Shown: positions 16,826 to 26,139, counted from the stretch's first letter. The stretch is DNA of 64,000 nucleotides from an uncultured Atopobiaceae bacterium (GCA_910579165.1 CAJTTF010000004.1:62001-126000), one strand, 5' to 3'. Translations and numbers: made by a program. Notes: generated by a model not told the origin, from the sequence alone.

Positions 16826-18100
16826 CTAGGTTTCCATTTCTTTAAGAATCTCATCGAGCTTTCTTGGAAGTGAATTCTTTATCCGCGTACAGAGCAGCAA
16901 GCCTTCTTCTTGATAGTGTTTAGGACATCCACCAAAACAAGCGGGTAGAAAAGCACATCGCTTGCATTCTTCGTTTTTCCACATATGGGAGATATCGTAT
17001 AACGGAGCTTGAGCGTTCTCCTTATTCTGGGATAAATATTCAAACACCGTACCAGAGGATTTTTCTGGTTCGCTTACATCCGACGTACAATCGAATATAA
17101 GACCTTTAGGATGAATTGTTTTGCCCGTCACACACACCGCTCCGCACATTCTCTTAGATTCCATCATCTGAGCAAGACTCAGGGTATCCTCATTTTGTTG
17201 CCGCAACTGGTCATAGGCATCATCATTTGAATAATGAGTTGCTTTTTCTTTCTTTTGCTGGGGCGATGCATCAAAAAGAATTTCTGCGTAACAGGTGACG
17301 CCATCAAGATTGCCTATTTCTTTTTTAACGTCTTCAAACTCGTGAGCATTCTCTTTGTTGACGTTCATTCTCACTCTTACAGAAAAGCCCATCTTGGAAG
17401 CTAGGGCAATGTTTCTAATAATGGTGTCATACGTTGGTTTTTTCCCAACTAAATACCGCCGTCTATCATGTGTTTCTCTCGAACCATCAATGGTTATTTG
17501 CATCTTCTTAACAGCGTACTTTTTTAGCTGTTTAAGTATTTCTTCATTCAGCAAATAGCCATTGGTGATTATGTCTGCCTCATAAGAGATATCATGCTCC
17601 TCTGCAAGGCGCATCAATTTTTCGCTCATGTCATACATAATGCGAGGAGCAAGAGTGGGCTCCCCACCATACCAACAGATGGAAAGCTTTTTCGTTGTTT
17701 CGTCAATCTGCGATGCTATGTAATCAATCGTTGCCGCCTGCACCCGCTTATCCATTGGCTGAGACTCACGTTCTTGATAGCAATAGGGGCACGCAAAATT
17801 GCAGGCCATAGTTATTGCAATCGTGTAATTGAGCTTCTCACGAGAGGTCTGCATAGCTTGCACAGAACGTGCGAGACGTTCATCTTCGTCCGCCTCATCT
17901 GCAAGGAGCATATCCTTTGCCTGAAGGAGATCCAAGACTTCTTTTTTATTGGAAAAAAATGCCGAAAGGTCTGCAGAAACGTTATTCCGAAGAACTTCTA
18001 CTACTGACTTATCAACCTTAATAGCCGCACTAGAATACAAGTTAGCGACAATACCAGCTGATCCCCTCGTTGTATAAACGTTAAATCGAGAAGCTTTCAT
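16826..18100 (-). CDS. Radical SAM/SPASM peptide maturase
   Basis: This 424-residue iron-sulfur enzyme cleaves S-adenosylmethionine to make a radical. The canonical cluster motif CNFACPYC (Cys100, 104, 107) is followed by WYGGEPTLAP and the TIDGSRETHDRRR strand typical of peptide-modifying members. The C-terminal SPASM region has CGAVC, FDC and CKRCAFLPACFGGCPKH...C, enough for auxiliary clusters. The first 95 residues (NVYTTRGSAGIVANLYSSAAIKVD) resemble the N-terminal part of SCIFF-type and related thioether maturases. It follows gpmA by 38 bases but is functionally unrelated. The best candidate substrate is the 43-residue peptide just beyond its 3' end. No transporter or protease is adjacent. 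Confidence 0.85.
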   Translation of the reverse strand: MKASRFNVYTTRGSAGIVANLYSSAAIKVDKSVVEVLRNNVSADLSAFFSNKKEVLDLLQAKDMLLADEADEDERLARSVQAMQTSREKLNYTIAITMACNFACPYCYQERESQPMDKRVQAATIDYIASQIDETTKKLSICWYGGEPTLAPRIMYDMSEKLMRLAEEHDISYEADIITNGYLLNEEILKQLKKYAVKKMQITIDGSRETHDRRRYLVGKKPTYDTIIRNIALASKMGFSVRVRMNVNKENAHEFEDVKKEIGNLDGVTCYAEILFDASPQQKKEKATHYSNDDAYDQLRQQNEDTLSLAQMMESKRMCGAVCVTGKTIHPKGLIFDCTSDVSEPEKSSGTVFEYLSQNKENAQAPLYDISHMWKNEECKRCAFLPACFGGCPKHYQEEGLLLCTRIKNSLPRKLDEILKEMET

Positions 18101-18138
18101 GTCTCTCTTGGGTGGCCCCTTAGGAAAACACGTAGAGA

Positions 18139-18900
18139 TTATTTTGCTTTGCCCTGGTTAGCCACAGCATCAATTTTGGCTGCAATTGTCTCAGGATCGC
18201 CCACGTATTCCTTATTAATAACGTTGAAGTCCTTGTCGAACGTATAGACCAGAGGAACGGCGGTGGGGATATTAACGTTGATAATCTCTTCGTCTGTAAG
18301 CTTATCGAATTGTTTTACAAGCGCGCGAAGAGAATTGCCGTGAGCTGCAATAAGGATGCGTTTTCCCTCGCGCATCTTAGGCTCAACTTCGCTCTCAAAC
18401 CATGGCCACACGCGGGCAATGGTGTCTTTCAGACACTCAGCCATGGGAACATCTTCTGCATCAACGTTGCGATAGGCAGGTTGCGTGTGAGCGTCGCGCT
18501 CATCGCCGGGCTCTAAGGCAGGAGGACGAACATCAAAGGAGCGGCGCCAAATTTTTACTTGGTCTTCCCCGTATTTCTCGGCAGTTTCTGATTTATTGAG
18601 GCCTTGAAGTGCGCCGTAATGACGCTCGTTGAGACGCCACGTTTTGGTGACGGGCAACCAATCACGATCGAGCGCGTCAAGCACGAGATTAAGCGTGTGG
18701 ATAGCGCGCTTGAGGTAGCTTGTATAGCAGAGATCAAAGTCGTAACCAGCGTCTTTAAGGGCAACGCCGCCATTGTAAGCTTCATCACGACCGAGTTCTG
18801 AGAGGTCAACGTCGGCCCAACCGGTGAAGAGATTGGCTTTATTCCATTCAGATTCGCCATGGCGAACAAGGACGAGAGTCATGGTATCTGGAGTTGACAT
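18139..18900 (-). CDS. gpmA: 2,3-bisphosphoglycerate-dependent phosphoglycerate mutase
   Basis: This glycolytic enzyme interconverts 3- and 2-phosphoglycerate in the cytosol. The active-site motif LVRHGESEWN carries the phosphorylated His, with RAIHTLNLVLD, RLNERHYGALQGLNKSETA and the second His in AAHGNSLRALVK. The length of 253 residues is normal. GAAAGGA stands before the ATG. A TATACT -10 candidate is at 18949-18954 on the minus strand. The following 38-base gap to the radical SAM gene allows read-through. Confidence 0.96.
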   Translation of the reverse strand: MSTPDTMTLVLVRHGESEWNKANLFTGWADVDLSELGRDEAYNGGVALKDAGYDFDLCYTSYLKRAIHTLNLVLDALDRDWLPVTKTWRLNERHYGALQGLNKSETAEKYGEDQVKIWRRSFDVRPPALEPGDERDAHTQPAYRNVDAEDVPMAECLKDTIARVWPWFESEVEPKMREGKRILIAAHGNSLRALVKQFDKLTDEEIINVNIPTAVPLVYTFDKDFNVINKEYVGDPETIAAKIDAVANQGKAK

Positions 18901-19145
18901 AGTGTTCCTTTCTGTTCAAGTCAGAGGAGAGGGTGATTTTCTGGAAAAAGTATAAGCCTTTTTGCTCTCTTTGCCTTTGGTATCTTGCTTCCCTCATAAG
19001 GCTTTTCGTTCAAGGTGGTCCACACGGGGATTCGCGCGTAATGCTCCTTGGAGATTCTTTCCTTCGCGATTCGCCGAAAACCGTAAGCAGGCAACTATGC
19101 AAGCCCAGAAGATTCAAATAACGCTTAGCCAGACCTGCAGTAAAG
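18901..19145. other. Intergenic region gpmA-aspS
   Basis: 245 bases hold no credible gene. They contain a probable gpmA -10 (18949-18954) and two copies of ATAAGSCTTTT about 52 bases apart. No clear T-run terminator for aspS is seen. Confidence 0.4.
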
Positions 19146-20975
19146 CTATTTTTCTGACGGCTTGATTCCTGTCTCTTTCAATTGCGCTTCCGATACGTGC
19201 GAGGGCGCTTGCATCATCAGATCAGATCCCGACGTTGTCTTGGGAAACGCCATGACATCGCGTATGGAGGGGGCTCCTGCAAGCAGCATGCAGACGCGGT
19301 CCAGACCCAAAGCAAAGCCCCCCATAGGAGGTGCTCCAAAGCTCAGGGCTTCAAGCAAAAAGCCAAACTGCTCTTCTGCAAGGTTTGCGTCATAACCCAA
19401 AAGCTCTAAGACTTTAAGCTGCAAATCGCGTTTGTGGATACGGAGGCCTCCCCCGCCAGCCTCAAAACCGTCCATTACGAAATCATAGGTGTACGACCTA
19501 ACACTTAGGGGGTCGCTCTCAAGCTTCTTAATGTCAGCCTCTACAGGCTGGGTAAAGGGGTGGTGCTCGGGGTCATAACGGCCTGCTTCCTCATCATATT
19601 TCACGAGCGGAAAGTCTACGATCCATAAGAAATCATGAGCGGGTGCGATCTCCCCCGAGGGACCTACATACGTTCCCTCTAAGAGCGCCTGCGTGATGCC
19701 TAGGGCGTCCGCCATATGAGAGCGCAAGGCACCAAGAATCTCATCCGCTGCACGCCTCTTCGTTGCAGCAAAAAGCAGAAGATCGCCTGGATTGACGTCC
19801 GCTTGTTCTTTTAGTTGCAAGAGCTCAGATTCGCTCACAAACTTGGCGATAGGGCTTTGCAGAGAGCCATCCTCTTTAAATGCCATCCAGGCAAGACCCG
19901 CGGCGCCATGTTTCTTGGCAACGTCTTCAAGCTTATCAATTTGCGCGCGCGACCAAACCCCTGCACCTTTTGCATTAATACATTTTACGCACTCCCCCGC
20001 AGAAGCGGCAGCGCTTGCAAACACCTTAAAAGAAGCGTCCTTGAATATGTTGGTCACATCCACAAGATGCATACCATAGCGCGTGTCGGGCTTATCGGAA
20101 CCGTAAGTGTCCATGGCCTCCCAGAACGGGATACGCCTTAGCGGTGTGAGGAGCTCCACGCCAACTGCAGCAAAGGCCTTGCGCAAACACAGTTCCAGAA
20201 TATCAATGACGTCGTCTTGAGTGACAAAGCTAAGCTCAATATCGACCTGCGTAAACTCGGGCTGGCGATCAGCACGCAGATCCTCGTCCCTAAAACAGCG
20301 CGCAATTTGGTAATAGCGTTCAATGCCACCAATCATGAGGAGCTGCTTCAAGAGTTGCGGGGACTGCGGCAGCGCGTAAAAGTTTGCGGGCTGCATGCGT
20401 GATGGCACAATAAAATCACGAGCACCCTCAGGCGTGGACTTTCCCAAAATAGGCGTCTCAATCTCATAAAAATCCTGATCATGCAAGGCGCTCCGCAGCG
20501 CAAAAGCAAAGTCACTTCGCATTTTGAGATTCTTTTGCAGAACCGGTCGGCGCAAATCAAGGTAGCGATAACGAAGGCGCAAGTCTTCGGCCGTCTGTGC
20601 CTCATCGTCTAACGGAAAAGGCGGCGTCTCGGAAGTGTTGAGAATCTCCACGCTCTCCACGAGCACTTCAATGTCGCCCGTTGCACGCTCCTTGTTGGCC
20701 TGATTATTGGGGCGCTCGCGTACGGTACCCTCAACCATAAGCGGCCATTCCGGACGAATGCTCTCAGCGGTCTTGAAGGCGTCCCCGCCAGCATAGTCTG
20801 GGTCAAAAGTAAGCTGCGTAATTCCTGCGCGATCACGCAGATCAATAAAGATGAGGCCCCCTAAATCACGCCGAGAAAAGACCCACCCTGTTAGTACAAC
20901 GTGTTGGCCAATATCACTTGCACGGAGTTGACCTGCGGTATGCGTATGGTAGCTGTACGTTTTATCATTGCTCAT
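19146..20975 (-). CDS. aspS: Aspartyl-tRNA synthetase
   Basis: This enzyme charges tRNA-Asp (possibly also tRNA-Asn) with aspartate. The N-terminal OB-fold anticodon domain (VVLTGWVFSRRDLGGLIFIDLRDRAG) is followed by class II motif 2 (YYQIARCFRDEDLRADRQPEFTQVDIEL), the bacterial GAD insertion (about 290-420), and motif 3 (GGFALGLDRVCMLL). I start at ATG 20975 because AAGGA is 6 bases upstream (609 residues); a longer frame has no support. A CTGCCC...GGGCAG hairpin lies in the leader, but I see no T-box antiterminator sequence. Confidence 0.96.
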   Translation of the reverse strand: MSNDKTYSYHTHTAGQLRASDIGQHVVLTGWVFSRRDLGGLIFIDLRDRAGITQLTFDPDYAGGDAFKTAESIRPEWPLMVEGTVRERPNNQANKERATGDIEVLVESVEILNTSETPPFPLDDEAQTAEDLRLRYRYLDLRRPVLQKNLKMRSDFAFALRSALHDQDFYEIETPILGKSTPEGARDFIVPSRMQPANFYALPQSPQLLKQLLMIGGIERYYQIARCFRDEDLRADRQPEFTQVDIELSFVTQDDVIDILELCLRKAFAAVGVELLTPLRRIPFWEAMDTYGSDKPDTRYGMHLVDVTNIFKDASFKVFASAAASAGECVKCINAKGAGVWSRAQIDKLEDVAKKHGAAGLAWMAFKEDGSLQSPIAKFVSESELLQLKEQADVNPGDLLLFAATKRRAADEILGALRSHMADALGITQALLEGTYVGPSGEIAPAHDFLWIVDFPLVKYDEEAGRYDPEHHPFTQPVEADIKKLESDPLSVRSYTYDFVMDGFEAGGGGLRIHKRDLQLKVLELLGYDANLAEEQFGFLLEALSFGAPPMGGFALGLDRVCMLLAGAPSIRDVMAFPKTTSGSDLMMQAPSHVSEAQLKETGIKPSEK

Positions 20976-21229
20976 GTCAATCCTTTCGTCATTCTGCCCC
21001 GTGTCGGGCGGGCAGCTTATGTAGACGTCCTGGCAGACGGAGACAGCGCCTGTCCAGGCCAAAGCAGCGTAACGGATTCCCTTCACGGGGTTGCGAGAAG
21101 ATGAAGCGTTGCGCCGTTCTTTATAGTAACCTAAAGCAAGCTAAAAGCCTAAGGGCAAGAAGGGCGCGCGTACGAGTCTTAGCCCCTTAAATAACTCGCA
21201 CAACAACAATTCCACATGAAAGGAACGTT

Positions 21230-21901
21230 ATGTATCGCTACGTGGTTTTCGATATGGATGGCACAATCTTGGATACCCTCACCGATGTCACCAATTCCCT
21301 TAACTGGGCGCTACAGAAACACGGTCTTCCGATGCGTACACAAGACGAAGTGCGGCACATGGTTGGAAACGGCGTTCAACACCTTGTGGAAAGTGCGGTG
21401 CCTAAAGGCACACCAAATGACGTTGTGGCTGCGGTTCTCGTCGATAATAAAGCGCATTACACGGCACATTGCAACGATACGACACAACCCTATCCTGGCA
21501 TTATGGAACTTCTCCGCCATTTAAAAGACGCAGACGTAAAGCTTGCGGTTGTCTCCAATAAGCCCGATAACGCCGTTCAAGATCTTGTGCGCGACGTCTT
21601 TAAAGGCATATTTGATGTTGCTTTGGGACAAACAGATAGCATTCCTCGGAAGCCTCATCCTGAAATGGTCCACCTTGCTCTCGAAAGACTTACGGATGAC
21701 GTTTCAACACATGAGAGTGCAGTAGAAAAAGCAGTTTACATTGGCGACTCTGAAGTTGACATTCAAACAGCTACGAATGCACATCTTCCAGTCCTGCTGG
21801 TTCTGTGGGGATTTAGAACAAAAGAGGAGTTAGAAGAGGCGGGGGGTCAAACCTTTTTCTCAGACACGCAAGAATTGGAGCGCACGCTCTTGGGGGATTA
21901 A
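21230..21901 (+). CDS. HAD-superfamily phosphatase, phosphoglycolate phosphatase-like
   Basis: This is a soluble haloacid-dehalogenase phosphatase of 223 residues. Motif I is VFDMDGTILDTL, motif II is VVSNKP, motif III is Lys in RKPHPE, and motif IV is YIGDSEVDIQTA. A helical cap domain follows motif I, as in Gph and PpaX. AAAGGA stands 6 bases before the ATG. It is a lone plus-strand gene between minus-strand aspS and the hydrogenase. The substrate may be phosphoglycolate or pyrophosphate, but this cannot be fixed from sequence. Confidence 0.88.
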   Translation: MYRYVVFDMDGTILDTLTDVTNSLNWALQKHGLPMRTQDEVRHMVGNGVQHLVESAVPKGTPNDVVAAVLVDNKAHYTAHCNDTTQPYPGIMELLRHLKDADVKLAVVSNKPDNAVQDLVRDVFKGIFDVALGQTDSIPRKPHPEMVHLALERLTDDVSTHESAVEKAVYIGDSEVDIQTATNAHLPVLLVLWGFRTKEELEEAGGQTFFSDTQELERTLLGD

Positions 21902-21921
21902 CCCGTCCCCTCTCCGTGGGC

Positions 21922-21948
21922 ACGAGCGCGCTCATTGAGCACGCTCGT
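21922..21948. terminator. Stem-loop between convergent HAD and hydrogenase genes
   Basis: ACGAGCGCGCTC (21922-21933) and GAGCACGCTCGT (21937-21948) form a 12-bp stem with one mismatch and a 3-base loop. There is no T-run on either side. It lies between two stop codons and may end or stabilise both transcripts. Confidence 0.5.
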
Positions 21949-21969
21949 AAAGAACTTATACGTTATTCG

Positions 21970-23616
21970 TTAATCAACGAGTTTCTCAAGATCGTCTTTA
22001 AGGGGATCATCGGTTGCATCTTGAATGGGTGAGCGCTTTGTGTAAGCCTCAACCTGCACTTGCGACTTCTTAATATCCTGAAGCGTTCCCGCTCCTGCAA
22101 CACAGCCGCCAGGACATGCCATTCCCTCAAGGAGATAGCCATCGTATTTTCCTTTGGCAGCCTGTTTGAGCATAGCGCGACAAGAATCCAAAGAATCCTC
22201 GGCATGAATCTTTACTTCCCTCTCCGGATGTTCTTTGTGAATGGCGTGAGCCACCGCATTAGCAACACCGCCCGCAACCGCATAGCCACGACCATCTGCC
22301 GATGCCTTTGAGAAGTCGTTGTCTTCAGGCGTTGGGAGCTGCTTGTAATCGATACCCTTAGCAGCCAGCATGCCTGCAACCTCCTCAAACGTGAGAACAA
22401 AATCAACGTCGCTGCGCACGTCTTTTCTCATGGCCTCCAACTTCTTGGCAGAACAGGGCCCCACAAAGACCACCTTTGCGCCAGGATGTTGTTGCTTGAT
22501 AAAGCGTGCCGTAAGCGTCATGGGCGTAAGGGCCATGGAGATGCACTTGGCTTCATCAGGAAATTCTTGTTTAGCCATAGAAGCCCAAGCAGGACAGCAA
22601 CTCGTGGCCATAAAGGGAAGCTTAGAGGGCACCTCATCTAAGAAATCTTGTGCCTCTTGAAGCGTAGTGAAATCAGCACCGAGGGCTACCTCTTCAATAC
22701 CGGCAAAACCTAATTGCGCAAATGCTTCACGCAATTTTCCCACATCTCCCCGGCCTCCATATTGGCCAACAAAGGCCGGTGCCACGGCAGCATAGACCTC
22801 ATCGTTATGCTGGATGGCACGGATAACCTGGAATATTTGAGACTTATCGGCAATCGCTCCAAAAGGACAATTAATAAGACATTGTCCGCAGCTTACGCAC
22901 TTTTCGTGATCAATCTCTGCGCGGCCCTCTTCATCAGAATGAATGCAATGCATGCCACATGCCGCCTCGCACGGACGCTCGCGGTGGATGATGGCGGTGT
23001 AGGGGCAGACAGCTTTGCAGCGTCCGCACTTGATGCAAAGATCTTGGTCAATGTAGGCACGGTTGTTGACAAAGCTGATAGCGTTTTTGGGACACGACTC
23101 AATACAGGGGTGCGCAAGGCATCCCTGGCATTGATTGGTCACGATATAGGAATTCGTGGGGCAGGCGTGACATGCAAATTTGATGACATTTAAGAGCGGT
23201 GGCTCATAATACGTCTCCGGGCGCTCGGCGTCTTTAATACCGTCCGAGATGTTGGCGGGTTTATCGACAGGATTGAGATTTAGTCCCAGCGCGAGTCTAA
23301 TTCTTTCTCCGATAATAGCTCGTTCCAGGAAGATGGACTCACGATATGTTGCCTTGTCACCCGGCAAGATCTGGTAGGGGAGTTTGTCAGCCCAAGAGTA
23401 ATCTTCTGCTCTGGCGTGCCGAGGAGCGTCGTTTTGGGGGCCAGTGTTGGGAACTGCGTTTGCTCCACTCTTAGCTTCACCTTTACCATTGGCATCGCTG
23501 CTTGTGCCGCCGTTTTCGTAGGGGTTGTTGGCATAGGCCACAGAGGCCACAGACTCAAAAACTTTTCGGCGAATTCTTGTAAGGTTGGTAGAAACCCCGC
23601 GCATGGTATCTGTCAT
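21970..23616 (-). CDS. [FeFe] hydrogenase, soluble, with multiple 4Fe-4S centres
   Basis: This 548-residue cytosolic hydrogenase has the three H-cluster loops: TSCCPAW (Cys340/341), GPCSAKK (Cys388) and EGMACPGGC (Cys501/505). All H-cluster cysteines are present. The GPC form of the second loop fits group B enzymes of anaerobes. Upstream, Cys-rich segments at 149-250 (CHAC..., CIKCGRCKAVCP, CVSCGQCLINCP) carry several 4Fe-4S clusters. The first 135 residues are extra and low-complexity in part. ATG 23616 has AAGGG nearby. No HydEFG maturases are in this window. It would couple ferredoxin oxidation to H2, or sense H2. Confidence 0.9.
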   Translation of the reverse strand: MTDTMRGVSTNLTRIRRKVFESVASVAYANNPYENGGTSSDANGKGEAKSGANAVPNTGPQNDAPRHARAEDYSWADKLPYQILPGDKATYRESIFLERAIIGERIRLALGLNLNPVDKPANISDGIKDAERPETYYEPPLLNVIKFACHACPTNSYIVTNQCQGCLAHPCIESCPKNAISFVNNRAYIDQDLCIKCGRCKAVCPYTAIIHRERPCEAACGMHCIHSDEEGRAEIDHEKCVSCGQCLINCPFGAIADKSQIFQVIRAIQHNDEVYAAVAPAFVGQYGGRGDVGKLREAFAQLGFAGIEEVALGADFTTLQEAQDFLDEVPSKLPFMATSCCPAWASMAKQEFPDEAKCISMALTPMTLTARFIKQQHPGAKVVFVGPCSAKKLEAMRKDVRSDVDFVLTFEEVAGMLAAKGIDYKQLPTPEDNDFSKASADGRGYAVAGGVANAVAHAIHKEHPEREVKIHAEDSLDSCRAMLKQAAKGKYDGYLLEGMACPGGCVAGAGTLQDIKKSQVQVEAYTKRSPIQDATDDPLKDDLEKLVD

Positions 23617-23687
23617 GGTAAACCCTTCTTTAACCTTTTATTTCTTAACGGATTGGTATGGTTCCTGCGTTTATTGCGTGCTTTTAT

Positions 23688-23762
23688 ATCAATTTTTTAA
23701 GTATCTCGCATCAGTTCTTTGCGTGCGCTCGTATCAGTTCTCTAAGTAACTCACATCAGTTG
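23688..23762. repeat. 22-23-bp tandem repeat, three and a third copies
   Basis: Units start with ATCARTTYT at 23688, 23710, 23733 and 23755. Units two to four share ATCAGTT, and units one and three share TAAGTAWCTC. They fill the region upstream of the hydrogenase gene and follow hisS. Confidence 0.65.
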
Positions 23763-23821
23763 AAAAAATCGCATTACAATGCCTTTTGCAGGTTAAAACT
23801 TACTGGAATCATTTTTCTCGC

Positions 23822-25156
23822 TTAGTGAGTTCCTTGCTGTACGGACTTGAGATAGTCTGCCACATCCTTTACGGCAACAGAAGTCTGTTCGTGTGTTTGC
23901 ATATTACGGACGGTGACGGTATGAGAAGCGACTTCGTCTTCTCCCAATACAAGACATGCGATAGCGTTGAGTTTATCGGCTTGCTTAAATTGCGACTTCA
24001 GAGAACGATTTTGGTAATCCGCCTCAGTTCTAAAACCCTCCTTGCGAAGCGCAAGACAAAGATTGAAAACTTCGTCGCGCAAGCTTTCGTTTGTCTTGGC
24101 CACGTAGATGCACGAAGGCGCGGGACCAGCCAAATCTATGCCGATTGCATCCAGGGAAAGCATGATGCGCTCAAAACCTACGGCAAAGCCAATCCCTGGA
24201 GTGGGCTTGCCTCCTACCAGCTCCATCAAGCCGTCATAGCGGCCTCCGCCCCCAATAGCAGACTGGGCACCAACACCAGAGGTAGCCTCCACTTCAAATA
24301 CCGTACGGCCATAGTAGTCGAGCCCTCTAACGAGGGTAGGATCTTCCACATAGGCAATATTTGCCTCATCGAGATAGCACTTAACAGCTGCATAGTGCGC
24401 GGCGCACTCATCGCAAAGCATGCCGCTTATGAGCGGGGCGTCTTGCATGATTTCTCTACAATGCGGATTCTTGCAATCAAAAGCACGGAGGGGGTTAGTA
24501 TCTGCGCGCTTTTTGCACTCAGGGCACATATCACTTTCATGCGCCTCAATAAAAGCCGCAACCTTATCGCGATAGCGAGGTCTACAGGATGCATCGCCCA
24601 TACTGTTAAGCTTTAATACCATGTCATTTTTGGTGAGGCCAAGCTCGCCAAAGAACTGCATGAGCATGATGATAACTTCAGCATCGAGGGCAGGCTCTTC
24701 TGCTCCTAAGACCTCAACGCCTATTTGATGAAACTCGCGCAGGCGGCCTTTTTGCACATCCTCGCCACGAAACATAGGACCAGCGTAGTACATCTTGCAG
24801 GGTGCGCCACCTTGGGGAACAAAGGTATTCTCTATAGCTGCGCGAGCAAATCCTGCCGTGCCTTCTGGACGAAGTGCTAAACGCTGAGCCGCTTTGAGCC
24901 CTTCATCGCTTCCTTCTTCTAAGGCGCGCATAAGGTTTGCGCCAGAAAAGACGCGGAACATCTCTTTTCTCACGACATCAGTAGAGGTACCAATGCCATG
25001 TGTGAAGACATCCACCTGTTCCATTGTGGGTGTTTCAATTAAGTCAAACCCGTACCTACCAAAGATTTTGGCCGCTATACGCTGCATGTTGGTCCATGCA
25101 CGCATGCTCTTGCCAAAAAGATCCTCTGTGCCTTTTGGTTTGTGTAAATCCATCAT
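23822..25156 (-). CDS. hisS: Histidyl-tRNA synthetase
   Basis: This class II enzyme attaches histidine to tRNA-His. The N-terminus PKGTEDLFG is diagnostic. Motif 2 is YYAGPMFRGEDVQKGRLREFHQIGVEVLG, the histidine-binding LVRGLDYYGRTVFE and motif 3 GIGFAVGFERIMLSL follow, and the last 100 residues form the anticodon-binding domain. The length is 444 residues. The start overlaps the upstream lipase stop (ATGATGA), indicating translational coupling. hisS is often next to aspS; here the hydrogenase and HAD genes stand between them. Confidence 0.96.
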   Translation of the reverse strand: MMDLHKPKGTEDLFGKSMRAWTNMQRIAAKIFGRYGFDLIETPTMEQVDVFTHGIGTSTDVVRKEMFRVFSGANLMRALEEGSDEGLKAAQRLALRPEGTAGFARAAIENTFVPQGGAPCKMYYAGPMFRGEDVQKGRLREFHQIGVEVLGAEEPALDAEVIIMLMQFFGELGLTKNDMVLKLNSMGDASCRPRYRDKVAAFIEAHESDMCPECKKRADTNPLRAFDCKNPHCREIMQDAPLISGMLCDECAAHYAAVKCYLDEANIAYVEDPTLVRGLDYYGRTVFEVEATSGVGAQSAIGGGGRYDGLMELVGGKPTPGIGFAVGFERIMLSLDAIGIDLAGPAPSCIYVAKTNESLRDEVFNLCLALRKEGFRTEADYQNRSLKSQFKQADKLNAIACLVLGEDEVASHTVTVRNMQTHEQTSVAVKDVADYLKSVQQGTH

Positions 25157-26139
25157 GAAATAACCGTTTCTATAAAGGCAAGCACATCGTCATAGACGAG
25201 ATTATTGTCTGTTTCATTCAAGATCTCATGACGCATGCGCGGATAGAGCTTGCCTTCCACCTTTTCATAGCCGCGCTCGCGCAGGAAGTTTTGTGCCATG
25301 AGCCACTTCTTTTTACCACCGGTAACAGGATCTTCTTCGCCGGCGATAAAAAGGATGGGGAGCTGGGGATTTCCCATCTCCCAACCTTCGGTAGTATAGG
25401 TATCACGCATGAGCGCAAACAAGTTGGCAAAGCCATTGTTGCTAAATGCAAAACCACACCCCTCGTCACTCTCATACGCCAAAACGTTTTCTTCGTTTCT
25501 AGAAAGCCAACGCAGGGGGTGCGTACCTTCCAAGCCGTCAGCAAAATGCTTGGCAATAAGCGTGCCAAAAAAGGTGCTCTCTTTCTTTTCGCCCCTCAGT
25601 GCCCCCAATACGTGCGCCAGATAGTAGCCAAACGGTGCAGAGAGATTTTTTCCAGGCGCACCGCACACGATGAGGCCAGAAAGCGCGCGATCATATTTTT
25701 TAAGATAAGTACGCGCAACGAGCGACCCCATAGAGTGGCCAAAAAGAATGAGCGGCACGTTTGGGTAATTGGAAACGGCAATTATTTGCACCTGACGCGT
25801 GTCCTCAATAATCCCGCGGCCGGTTTTGTCGTAAAAAAAGCCACGATCTTTTTTCTTACGGATTGATTTCCCGTGGCCTCGATGATCGTTAATGATGCTC
25901 GCTATTCCATGTTCTGCTAAAAACTCCATAAACGGTTCGTAGCGTTCTTTATGCTCTTGCATACCGTGAGCAAATTGAACAACTGCACGAACGCGATCTG
26001 GGTGGGAAAAGCCACCGCGCGGAGCAATCTCGAGGATAGAAAGTGGGCATTCGTCAAAGTTGGAGCGAACGGTGTATTCGCGCCTATCAAAACGACCACT
26101 GTATTCGCTCTCTTTTTCTTTTGTGTTATGCGTTTTCAT
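25153..26139 (-). CDS. Alpha/beta hydrolase, monoacylglycerol lipase-like
   Basis: This serine hydrolase of 328 residues belongs to the Hydrolase_4/lysophospholipase group. The oxyanion region QFAHGMQEHKERYEPF, NDHRGHGKS, nucleophile elbow FGHSMGS, Asp in AGEEDPVTGG and His in RMRHEIL make a complete Ser-Asp-His triad. I start at ATG 26139 because GAGGA lies just upstream and homology begins soon after; a longer frame would run back into nagA. It overlaps nagA by 14 bases and hisS by 4. The substrate is probably a monoacyl lipid; there is no signal peptide. Confidence 0.87.
   Translation of the reverse strand: MKTHNTKEKESEYSGRFDRREYTVRSNFDECPLSILEIAPRGGFSHPDRVRAVVQFAHGMQEHKERYEPFMEFLAEHGIASIINDHRGHGKSIRKKKDRGFFYDKTGRGIIEDTRQVQIIAVSNYPNVPLILFGHSMGSLVARTYLKKYDRALSGLIVCGAPGKNLSAPFGYYLAHVLGALRGEKKESTFFGTLIAKHFADGLEGTHPLRWLSRNEENVLAYESDEGCGFAFSNNGFANLFALMRDTYTTEGWEMGNPQLPILFIAGEEDPVTGGKKKWLMAQNFLRERGYEKVEGKLYPRMRHEILNETDNNLVYDDVLAFIETVIS

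Noticed and set aside
16465..16854. Open frame of 129 codons on the minus strand overlapping the end of the radical SAM gene
   Set aside because: It overlaps the maturase in another frame, contains the plus-strand terminator and has no ribosome site.
20976..21120. T-box leader for aspS
   Set aside because: A leader hairpin is present, but the conserved T-box antiterminator sequence is not seen.
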